Source of the DNA: MGBC120314 sp051880495
GTDB lineage: Bacteria > Bacillota > Clostridia > Lachnospirales > Lachnospiraceae
Length of the DNA stretch: 64,000 nt
Direction of reading: 5' to 3'
NCBI GenBank assembly: GCA_051880495.1
Contig: JBJEOB010000163.1
Coordinates: 32,439 to 96,438 of the forward strand
Below the pieces are notes generated by a model. That model made no database searches. It saw nothing but the letters and a program-made list of their open reading frames with translations, and was not told the origin of the DNA. Positions 8,586-15,784 of the stretch are shown one piece after another (positions within the stretch are counted from its first letter, which is position 1; each line of letters starts with the position of its first letter). The position numbers were made by a program, and so were the translations under genes.

Positions 8586-8614
8586 TTGACAAAATAAGTT
8601 AGTTATATTAAACT
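8586..8614 (+). promoter_or_regulatory. feoA promoter with overlapping operator half-sites
   Basis: TTGACA (8586-8591), 17-base spacer, TAAACT (8609-8614). A GTTAG at 8598-8602 followed after six bases by TAAAC lies inside the promoter and looks like a degenerate version of the palindromes at 8625 and 8960. Confidence 0.55.
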
Positions 8615-8624
8615 CTTATATGTA

Positions 8625-8640
8625 GTTAGCAACAACTAAC
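8625..8640 (+). promoter_or_regulatory. Operator palindrome upstream of feoA
   Basis: GTTAG-CAACAA-CTAAC, a perfect 5-6-5 inverted repeat just downstream of the feoA promoter. The TTAG/CTAA half-sites resemble those of DtxR/IdeR/MntR-family metalloregulators, suggesting iron-dependent repression. The same palindrome recurs at 8960-8975. Confidence 0.6.
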
Positions 8641-8676
8641 TAAAACATAGTGTTTATGGAAAGGTATGGTAAACAT

Positions 8677-8889
8677 ATGAATTTAGCAGATGCAAAAATT
8701 GGAGAGGAATATATCGTGAAAGATATTACGAGCGGAGATGAAGAACTTAAGTCTTTCATGTTTTCACTGGGATGTTATAGTGGGGAACCGATTACTGTAA
8801 TTTCTCACATTAAAGGTGGCTGTGTTGTTTCTATCAAGGATGCCAGATATAACATTGATACTGATTTAGCGAAGGCTATTTCAATATAA
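8677..8889 (+). CDS. feoA: FeoA-domain protein, ferrous iron transport
   Basis: Small cytoplasmic SH3-like protein (about 70 residues) that works with the FeoB permease. The sequence MNLADAKIGEEYIVKDI, the central LGCYSGEPITVI and the final DARYNIDTDLAKAI fit FeoA. In-frame starts exist at GTG 8650 and ATG 8656, but ATG 8677 matches the usual FeoA N terminus, with GGAAAGG upstream; the spacing is somewhat long. feoB follows after 127 bases that contain a strong hairpin and an operator, so the two genes may be partly uncoupled. Confidence 0.85.
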   Translation: MNLADAKIGEEYIVKDITSGDEELKSFMFSLGCYSGEPITVISHIKGGCVVSIKDARYNIDTDLAKAISI

Positions 8890-8920
8890 GATAGAGAAAT
8901 TGCAACGCAATATACTATCA

Positions 8921-8949
8921 AAAAAATAGTGATTGTATCACTATTTTTT
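8921..8949. terminator. Symmetric hairpin between feoA and feoB
   Basis: Perfect 13-pair stem (8921-8933 with 8937-8949) with A run on one side and T run on the other, so it could terminate in both directions or attenuate read-through from feoA into feoB. Confidence 0.75.
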
Positions 8950-8959
8950 ATAATTGCAG

Positions 8960-8975
8960 GTTAGTTATAACTAAC
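8960..8975 (+). promoter_or_regulatory. Operator palindrome upstream of feoB
   Basis: GTTAG-TTATAA-CTAAC, same half-sites and spacing as 8625-8640. Its presence after the feoA terminator suggests that feoB has a separately regulated transcript. Confidence 0.6.
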
Positions 8976-9016
8976 ATTAGTTCTTTGAAACAAAGCATAT
9001 CAAAGGAGGATTCACT

Positions 9017-11023
9017 ATGAGAATCGCATTGACGGGTAATCCAAACAGTGGAAAGACTACGATGTATAATGCACTTACAGGAAGAAATGAAAAGGTCGGA
9101 AACTGGGCCGGTGTTACCGTAGAAAAAAAGGAAAGCCTGATTAAAAATACTTATTACGACGGAAAGGAAGAACTGATAGCGGTAGATTTGCCGGGAGCTT
9201 ATTCTATGTCACCTTTTACTTCTGAAGAGAGCATTACCAGTGCCTATGTAAAAAATGAAAATCCTGATGCAATAATTAATATTGTGGATGCTACAAATTT
9301 AAGCCGAAGCCTGTTCTTTACAACACAGCTTCTGGAACTTGGAATTCCGGTGGTGGTTGCCCTGAATAAGAGCGATATTAATGAAAAGAAGGATACACAG
9401 ATTAATGTATCGCTTTTGTCTGAAAAGCTTGGCTGTCCGGTTATAAAAACGGTATCAACGTCTTTAGGACATATCGGATTAAAAGAAGTTGTAGAAAAAG
9501 CTGCAGCATTAAAGGGTTGTGAACAGAAGGCACCTTATGTGCAGGGTGAGATAGATCTACATAATAAGAGTGAAGTAGAGGCTGCCGACAGAAAGCGTTT
9601 TGATTTTGTAAAGTCAATTGTTTCCATGGTTGAAACGCGTAAAGTCCTGACTAAAGAAAAAAATGGCCAGGATAAAATTGATGCAATTCTTACGAATCCA
9701 TGGCTTGGAATTCCAATCTTTGCAGTTGTTATGTTTGGTGTGTTTTATATTTCGCAGTCTACGGTCGGTACATGGATTGCAGACTGGCTGGTAGGATGGA
9801 TAGAAACCTTCCAGGAATGGGTTGCAGGCCTTTTAGAAAATGCCAATCCGTTCTTACAGTCACTTCTTGTAGATGGCATTATCGGCGGTGTAGGTGCCGT
9901 TGTAGGCTTCCTTCCGCTTGTTATGGTTATGTATTTTTTGATTGCCCTTCTGGAAGACTGTGGCTACATGGCAAGAGCTACGGTAGTTTTGGATCCGATT
10001 TTTAAAAGAGTAGGTCTTTCAGGAAAGTCAGTTATTCCTATGGTAATCGGTACCGGATGCGCTATTCCGGGTATTATGGCATGTCGTACCATTCGTAATG
10101 AGAGAGAAAGACGAGCTACAGCCATGCTGACACCGTTTATGCCTTGTGGGGCAAAGCTTCCGGTTATCGCGTTATTTGTTGGTGCTTTTTTTGCAGATAC
10201 ACCATGGGTAGGAACGTTGATGTATTTTGTAGGTATTATTCTGATTCTGCTTGGAGCATTACTGGTAAATGCGATTACAGGATACAAATTCAGAAGCTCC
10301 TTCTTTATCATTGAACTTCCTGAATATAAATTTCCAAGCCTTAAAAGAGCAGTAATTTCCATGCTGGGAAGAGGTAAAGCATATATTATCAAGGCAGGAA
10401 CGATTATCCTTGTATGTAATACAATTGTACAGATTATGCAGTCCTTCAACTGGCATTTGCAGGTAGTAGAGGAAGGAATGGAAAGTACTTCCATTCTTGC
10501 GGCCATTGCGTCTCCGATTGCATATCTTTTAGTTCCAATTGTCGGTATTGCAGCATGGCAGCTTGCAGCGGCAGCAGTAACCGGTTTTATTGCAAAAGAA
10601 AATGTAGTAGGTACACTTGCGGTTTGCTATGGCTTAAGTGCTTTCATTGATACGGAAGAACTGGCATTGGTTGGAGATGGCAATGTTGTTGCATCTGCAA
10701 TGGCACTTACAAAAGTAGCGGCGCTCAGTTTCCTGATGTTTAACTTATTTACACCTCCATGCTTTGCAGCACTTGGTGCAATGAATTCGGAAATGCAGAG
10801 CAAAAAGTGGTTGTGGGGAGGCATTGCGCTACAATTAGGAACAGGCTATACGGTAGCTTTTCTGGTATATCAGATTGGTACTTTGATTACAGCAGGCAGA
10901 CTTGGAAATGGATTTGTTCCGGGACTTATTGCAGTACTTGTTATGGCAGCTGCCGTAGTGGTAATGATTAACAGAATCAATAAGAAGTTTGAGGCAGAGT
11001 ACGAATTAAAAAAGGCAGATTGA
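9017..11023 (+). CDS. feoB: Ferrous iron transporter FeoB
   Basis: Membrane Fe(II) permease with an N-terminal G domain. The G1 motif GNPNSGKTT (residues 7-15), G2-region GNWAGVTVEKKE, G3 DLPGAYS (about 62-68) and G4 NKSD (about 118-121) are all present. Two Gate/permease halves follow, including GYMARA, the conserved GTGCAIPG with the Cys that lines the path, and a second PFMPCGAKLPV Cys motif. Length of 668 residues is normal for the compact clostridial form. Start ATG 9017 after AAAGGAGG. It is followed 39 bases later by the FeoB-associated Cys-rich protein. Confidence 0.95.
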   Translation: MRIALTGNPNSGKTTMYNALTGRNEKVGNWAGVTVEKKESLIKNTYYDGKEELIAVDLPGAYSMSPFTSEESITSAYVKNENPDAIINIVDATNLSRSLFFTTQLLELGIPVVVALNKSDINEKKDTQINVSLLSEKLGCPVIKTVSTSLGHIGLKEVVEKAAALKGCEQKAPYVQGEIDLHNKSEVEAADRKRFDFVKSIVSMVETRKVLTKEKNGQDKIDAILTNPWLGIPIFAVVMFGVFYISQSTVGTWIADWLVGWIETFQEWVAGLLENANPFLQSLLVDGIIGGVGAVVGFLPLVMVMYFLIALLEDCGYMARATVVLDPIFKRVGLSGKSVIPMVIGTGCAIPGIMACRTIRNERERRATAMLTPFMPCGAKLPVIALFVGAFFADTPWVGTLMYFVGIILILLGALLVNAITGYKFRSSFFIIELPEYKFPSLKRAVISMLGRGKAYIIKAGTIILVCNTIVQIMQSFNWHLQVVEEGMESTSILAAIASPIAYLLVPIVGIAAWQLAAAAVTGFIAKENVVGTLAVCYGLSAFIDTEELALVGDGNVVASAMALTKVAALSFLMFNLFTPPCFAALGAMNSEMQSKKWLWGGIALQLGTGYTVAFLVYQIGTLITAGRLGNGFVPGLIAVLVMAAAVVVMINRINKKFEAEYELKKAD

Positions 11024-11062
11024 GTTTTATTATTCTAAGGAATCAGTCGGAAAGGAGCGGCG

Positions 11063-11227
11063 ATGGAAAATTTGATTATTCTGGGTATTGTGGTTATTTT
11101 AGTAGGTGCAGCAGTTCTTTATATATGGAAAGCAAAGAAGAAGGGCCAAAGATGTATCGGATGTCCATCTGCCGGTCACTGTCCCGGCAATGGATGTAAA
11201 AAATGTGAAAGGAAAAATGAAACATAA
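11063..11227 (+). CDS. FeoB-associated Cys-rich membrane protein
   Basis: A 54-residue protein reading MENLIILGIVVILVGAAVLY at its start (one membrane helix), then a basic KAKKKG stretch and a short cytoplasmic tail with five cysteines in the pattern C-x2-C-x5-C-x4-C-x2-C. This is the layout of the FeoB_associated family that occurs next to feoB in Firmicutes, possibly a FeoC-like or metal-handling partner. AAAGGAG at 11051-11057 precedes the ATG. Function beyond the association is unknown. Confidence 0.85.
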   Translation: MENLIILGIVVILVGAAVLYIWKAKKKGQRCIGCPSAGHCPGNGCKKCERKNET

Positions 11228-11234
11228 ATTTCCG

Positions 11235-11263
11235 TTGATGAAATGTATTATATGATTTATAAT
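11235..11263 (+). promoter_or_regulatory. Promoter of uraA-upp
   Basis: TTGATG (11235-11240), 17-base spacer, TATAAT (11258-11263), about 30 bases before uraA. The leader is too short to hold a PyrR attenuator. Confidence 0.65.
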
Positions 11264-11292
11264 TAATACAAATAAATTTAACGGAGGCTATT

Positions 11293-12708
11293 ATGGAACC
11301 AAAGACTATTGAACCAATACGCGATGCCAGAAAACTTGGCAAAGCAAAGATGCTGATTTTAGGTCTTCAGCATATGTTTGCCATGTTTGGAGCTACAATT
11401 CTTGTTCCGATTCTGGTATCGGGATATTTTCAGGCAGCATGTGGTGAGGAACTTACAAGAGGACTGTCTGTATCTGTAACACTTTTCTGTGCAGGTGTCG
11501 GTACACTTATATTCCATCTGTGTACTAAGCTGAAGGTACCTGCATTCTTAGGATCATCATTCGCTTTCCTCGGAGGATTCTACACAGTAGCAAATCTTAA
11601 TACAGGAATGTATGCAGGAATGTCAGTTAATGATAAGGCGGCATATGCATGTGGTGGTATTTTTATTGCAGGCCTGCTTTATTTTGTACTTGCTTTAATT
11701 ATTAAGCTCGTAGGTGTTAACCGCGTTATGCGTTTCCTTCCACCGGTGGTAACGGGACCTATAATTATCTGTATTGGTCTTTCACTGGCAGGTTCAGCAA
11801 TATCCAATGCATCAACTAACTGGCTTCTGGCATTCGTTGCACTGGCTGTCATTATTATATTTAATATATGGGGCAAAGGATTATTTAAGATTATTCCGAT
11901 ACTGATGGGTGTTGTTATTTCTTATGTGTTTGCGGCTATTCTTCATGCAGCAGGCGTTCATAATCCTGATGGCTCAGCAATTCTAAATTTCTCAGCAATT
12001 GCTTCTTCGGCATGGGTTGGAATTCCTAATTTTCAGTTATTAAAATTTGATATTACATCAATCCTTGTTATGGCACCAATTGCTATAGCAACCATGATGG
12101 AGCATATTGGAGATATGTCTGCAATATCAGCATCAGTTGAAGAAAATTACCTTGCTGATCCGGGACTTCACAGAACACTTATCGGTGATGGTCTTGCAAC
12201 AGCATTTGCAGGTGCAATTGGCGGACCTGCTAATACAACATATGGCGAGAATACAGGTGTACTTGAATTATCCAAGGTTTATGATCCAAGGGTAATCAGA
12301 ATAGCAGCGGTATTTGCCATAATTCTTTCTTTCATACCTAAGTTTTCTTCTGTTATTTCAACTATGCCGACAGCAATTATCGGTGGTGTTTCTTTCATGC
12401 TTTATGGTATGATTTCGGCTATTGGCGTTAGAAATGTGGTTGAGAATAAGGTTGACCTTACTAAGTCAAGAAATCTTATCATCGCAGGTGTAATATTTGT
12501 ATGTGGACTTGGTTTCGGAAACGGACTTACATTTACAATCGGTTCAACATCAATTACATTAACTGCTCTTGCAATTGCAGCTATTGCAGGTATTCTTCTT
12601 AATGCAATATTGCCGGGAAATGATTACGAGTTTGGAAAGAACCCGGCAGGAGATGGCAGCCGTGGTATATATGTGATGAATACAGACAACGGAGGTAGCA
12701 GTAAATGA
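11293..12708 (+). CDS. uraA: Uracil permease (NCS2 family)
   Basis: Proton-coupled uracil uptake transporter with about 14 membrane segments. The start RKLGKAKMLILGLQHMFAMF is the family opening (QH motif in TM1), followed by GSSFAFLGGF (TM3 substrate loop) and the signature TMMEHIGDMSAIS and GGPANTTYGENTG segments (about residues 272-325) with the binding-site Glu residues. At 471 residues it is slightly longer than average because of a C-terminal tail. It overlaps upp by four bases (ATGA), so uptake and phosphoribosylation of uracil are translationally coupled. Confidence 0.93.
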   Translation: MEPKTIEPIRDARKLGKAKMLILGLQHMFAMFGATILVPILVSGYFQAACGEELTRGLSVSVTLFCAGVGTLIFHLCTKLKVPAFLGSSFAFLGGFYTVANLNTGMYAGMSVNDKAAYACGGIFIAGLLYFVLALIIKLVGVNRVMRFLPPVVTGPIIICIGLSLAGSAISNASTNWLLAFVALAVIIIFNIWGKGLFKIIPILMGVVISYVFAAILHAAGVHNPDGSAILNFSAIASSAWVGIPNFQLLKFDITSILVMAPIAIATMMEHIGDMSAISASVEENYLADPGLHRTLIGDGLATAFAGAIGGPANTTYGENTGVLELSKVYDPRVIRIAAVFAIILSFIPKFSSVISTMPTAIIGGVSFMLYGMISAIGVRNVVENKVDLTKSRNLIIAGVIFVCGLGFGNGLTFTIGSTSITLTALAIAAIAGILLNAILPGNDYEFGKNPAGDGSRGIYVMNTDNGGSSK

Positions 12709-13352
12709 TGGATTTTGAAAAAGAGGAGAATATTACAATATTCAAGCACCCGCTTATTCAGCATAAGATATCGCTTTTAAGAGACAAGAGAACAGGAACT
12801 AATGAGTTTAGAAAGCTTGTAGAAGAGATAGCAATGCTTGAAGGTTTCGAGGCATTATATGACCTTCCGGTAGAAGATGTTGAGATTGAGACTCCGATTG
12901 AAAAATGCATGACACCTATGATTGCAGGACGAAAGCTTGCTATTGTACCGATTCTTCGTGCAGGACTCGGAATGGTACCTGGGGTTCTTTCATTAGTGCC
13001 GACTGCCAAGGTAGGACATATCGGTATGTATCGTGATGAAGAGACTCATGAGCCTGTTCCGTATTACTGCAAGCTGCCACATCCTATTGAGGAGAGAACG
13101 ATTGTGGTTACAGACCCGATGCTTGCTACAGGCGGTTCGGCGGTTGATGCCATCGACCAGATTAAAAAGGTTGGCGGAAAACAGATTAAATTCATGTGTA
13201 TAATAGCTGCGCCTGAAGGTCTTAAACGACTTCACGAAGCTCATCCGGACGTTCAGATTTATGTAGGTCATCTTGACAGGGAACTCAATAAAGATGCTTA
13301 TATTTGTCCTGGTCTTGGAGATGCGGGAGACAGAATTTTTGGAACAAAATAA
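12705..13352 (+). CDS. upp: Uracil phosphoribosyltransferase
   Basis: Converts uracil and PRPP to UMP, the salvage step after UraA uptake. The 215-residue protein contains the PRPP-binding loop VVTDPMLATGGSA (about residues 127-139) and the uracil-binding C terminus with YICPGLGDAGDR. Two adjacent ATG codons (12705 and 12708) could serve as start; the first overlaps the uraA stop. A terminator follows. Confidence 0.96.
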   Translation: MMDFEKEENITIFKHPLIQHKISLLRDKRTGTNEFRKLVEEIAMLEGFEALYDLPVEDVEIETPIEKCMTPMIAGRKLAIVPILRAGLGMVPGVLSLVPTAKVGHIGMYRDEETHEPVPYYCKLPHPIEERTIVVTDPMLATGGSAVDAIDQIKKVGGKQIKFMCIIAAPEGLKRLHEAHPDVQIYVGHLDRELNKDAYICPGLGDAGDRIFGTK

Positions 13353-13367
13353 TTAATGATAATTGTT

Positions 13368-13392
13368 GGCGGCTCAGTTTGAGCCGCCATTG
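13368..13392 (+). terminator. Hairpin after upp
   Basis: GGCGGCTCA (13368-13376) pairs perfectly with TGAGCCGCC (13380-13388) around a three-base loop. The following ATTGTTAT is only moderately T-rich, so termination may be partial. Confidence 0.65.
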
Positions 13393-13409
13393 TTATAAGG
13401 GGTAATACT

Positions 13410-14153
13410 ATGTCTGTCTGGAATCCATGGAGAGGCTGCAAAAAATGCAGTGAAGGATGCCTTTATTGTTATATTCATAAAGGTGATGCAAAGCGCAATG
13501 TAAATACTGCTGATATAATAAAAACAAAAGATTTCACAAAACCGGTGGTTCGTCTTAAAAATGGGAATTATAAAATGAAAGCGGGAGTAGTTTACACCTG
13601 CTTTTCTACGGATTTCCTAATTGAGGAAGCAGACGAATGGAGGTGTGAATGCTGGAAGATGATTAAGGAGCGGCAGGATTGTACTTTTTTATTTCTTACA
13701 AAACGAATTGAGCGATTTATGGAGTGCATTCCTGATGACTGGGGTACGGGTTATGAAAATGTTGTGGTGTGCTGTACCATTGAGAATCAGAAGAATGCGG
13801 ATTATAAGCTTGGGTTATTTTGCAGACTGCCAATAAAACATAAGTGTATAACCGCCCAGCCGTTGCTTGAGAGGATAGATATAGAAAAATATCTTGATGA
13901 TATCGAGCTTGTTGTTGTAGGCGGAGAATCGGATTATAATGCCAGACCGCTCGATTATTCGTGGGTACTTGATATAAGAGAGCAATGTGTACGCAAAAAT
14001 GTATCATTTGAATTCAGACAATGTGGAACGCATTTTATTAAAGATGGCAGGAAATATAAGATACAGACAAAGGATTTGTGCAGTCAGGCAAAAAAAGCGG
14101 GTATTAACTATATGGCTTATAAAAATAACGTCGCACAACAGGAAAATAAATGA
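13410..14153 (+). CDS. DUF5131 (phage Gp37/Gp68-like) protein
   Basis: The 247-residue protein begins MSVWNPWRGCKKCSEGC and has a Cys-x3-Cys-x2-Cys cluster (residues about 13, 17 and 20), the pattern of radical SAM [4Fe-4S] sites. Downstream it has FLFLTKR (about 97-103), VVCCTIENQ and VVVGGESDYNARPLDYSWV, which together mark the DUF5131 family named from phage Gp37/Gp68. The reaction is unknown. It stands between upp and a Lon-like ATPase gene in an otherwise housekeeping stretch, with no phage genes around it. AAGGGG precedes the ATG. Confidence 0.75.
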   Translation: MSVWNPWRGCKKCSEGCLYCYIHKGDAKRNVNTADIIKTKDFTKPVVRLKNGNYKMKAGVVYTCFSTDFLIEEADEWRCECWKMIKERQDCTFLFLTKRIERFMECIPDDWGTGYENVVVCCTIENQKNADYKLGLFCRLPIKHKCITAQPLLERIDIEKYLDDIELVVVGGESDYNARPLDYSWVLDIREQCVRKNVSFEFRQCGTHFIKDGRKYKIQTKDLCSQAKKAGINYMAYKNNVAQQENK

Positions 14154-14202
14154 TATAATTATCATATATTATAAATTTTGAATACTTATGGAGAATAAAA
14201 AT

Positions 14203-15690
14203 ATGCCGGTTTTTGATTTTAAAAATTCACCTGATGAAAAAAAGGAAGCAGAGTGTACATATACTACATTTGCATCAAATGAGAGTAAAGCAACAGTAGA
14301 ACATCCAATCCTGATTCTCGACAACGGAATGGGACAGTGGGAACATCATTCTGTTGGTCATTTTGCAAGTCCGATGAAAAAAACAACATTTGATTTTGAC
14401 GGGAAACAGGGCTCAGGCAGTGCGGATATTCTGCGTGTTGATTCAAGGTTTGTGAGCTTGATTAAGTGGCTTGGTGAGAGCCATATTAAGGTGAGGCTGT
14501 CCGGCGAGAATAAAGAAGACGGATATTATGTGTACAGGATTCGTGAGGTGGCATTTGGCGGTGGAACAAGACTGTCTGCTGAGGATGGCTTCCTCCAGTT
14601 TATGATTGAGAGGCTGCTTGAGAGTAATCCGCCATCGGAACATGAAAAGGAGCAGGAGGATGTTGATGAATATGGCGATGATATGCGGCTTACAAGCATA
14701 CAGAGCATATCGGATTTTATTACCTGCGCAGGAAAAACTCTGCCTGAGAATATCCAGGTATGGGCAAGGAGAAATATGGCAGTAGCAAGATCCAATGAGG
14801 TGTCACAGGAAGAACGTCGTCATGCACAGAGAGCACTGTCTATAATGACCAATATCAAATGGAAGAGTAATTATTTTGAAGCAATTGACCCGAAGGAGGC
14901 AAGAAGAATTCTCGACGAGGAATTGTACGGAATGGAAACGGTTAAGCAGAGAATAATTGAAACTATTATACAGATTAACCGTACACATACGCTTCCGGCA
15001 TACGGAATGCTTCTTGTAGGTCCTGCAGGAACCGGAAAATCGCAGATTGCTTATGCGGTTGCAAGAATACTTAAGCTTCCGTGGATGACACTTGACATGA
15101 GTTCAATAAATGACCCTGAACAGCTTACAGGAAGCTCAAGAGTATATGCCAATGCCAAACCGGGCATAATCATGGAGGCATTTTCAATTGCCGGTGAGTC
15201 TAATCTTGTATTTATCATAAATGAGCTGGATAAAGCCAATTCAGGTAAGGGCAACGGTAATCCGGCGGATGTTCTTTTGACGCTTCTTGATAATCTTGGA
15301 TTTACGGATAATTATATGGAATGCATGATTCCGACTGTAGGCGTATATCCGATTGCAACAGCCAATGATAAAAGCCAGATTAGTGCGCCGCTTATGTCAC
15401 GATTTGCCGTTATTGATATTCCGGATTATACAACAGAAGAAAAAAAGATTATTTTTTCGAAGTTTGCGCTGCCGAAGATTTTGAAACGAATGAGTATGAA
15501 AGAGGAAGAATGCCGGGTTACGGAAGATGCAGTGGATGTTATTGTTGAAAAATGTGACGGGACGACAGGTATCCGTGATATTGAACAGGCGGCAGAACAT
15601 ATTGCTGCAAACGCACTTTACCAGATTGAAGTAGACCATGTTAAGAGTGTTTTATTTGATGCTGAAATGGTAAGAAAATTATTAAGCTGA
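14203..15690 (+). CDS. Lon-like AAA+ ATPase lacking the protease domain
   Basis: About 495 residues. The C-terminal half is an AAA+ module related to Lon: LDEELYGMETVKQRIIETI precedes Walker A GPAGTGKS (about 273-280), Walker B appears as LVFIINELDKA, a sensor region as PIATANDK, and an arginine finger candidate in PLMSRFAVID. The small lid domain (TGIRDIEQAAEHIAANAL) follows, and the protein stops where the Ser-Lys peptidase of Lon would begin. The N-terminal 200 residues are unlike the Lon substrate domain and were not recognised. Start ATG 14203 is preferred over ATG 14188 because GGAG at 14190-14193 precedes it. A remodelling or unfolding role is likely; the client is unknown. Confidence 0.75.
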   Translation: MPVFDFKNSPDEKKEAECTYTTFASNESKATVEHPILILDNGMGQWEHHSVGHFASPMKKTTFDFDGKQGSGSADILRVDSRFVSLIKWLGESHIKVRLSGENKEDGYYVYRIREVAFGGGTRLSAEDGFLQFMIERLLESNPPSEHEKEQEDVDEYGDDMRLTSIQSISDFITCAGKTLPENIQVWARRNMAVARSNEVSQEERRHAQRALSIMTNIKWKSNYFEAIDPKEARRILDEELYGMETVKQRIIETIIQINRTHTLPAYGMLLVGPAGTGKSQIAYAVARILKLPWMTLDMSSINDPEQLTGSSRVYANAKPGIIMEAFSIAGESNLVFIINELDKANSGKGNGNPADVLLTLLDNLGFTDNYMECMIPTVGVYPIATANDKSQISAPLMSRFAVIDIPDYTTEEKKIIFSKFALPKILKRMSMKEEECRVTEDAVDVIVEKCDGTTGIRDIEQAAEHIAANALYQIEVDHVKSVLFDAEMVRKLLS

Positions 15691-15708
15691 TAATAGTTTT
15701 ACTTGGTG

Positions 15709-15737
15709 TTGAGTAACAGGATTTTTTCTGATATAAT
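15709..15737 (+). promoter_or_regulatory. Promoter of the 15785 EAL gene
   Basis: TTGAGT (15709-15714), 17-base spacer, TATAAT (15732-15737). Confidence 0.65.
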
Positions 15738-15784
15738 ATTTTTATAATATATAATTACTTGTTTTTACAAAGGGGTGAATAAAA

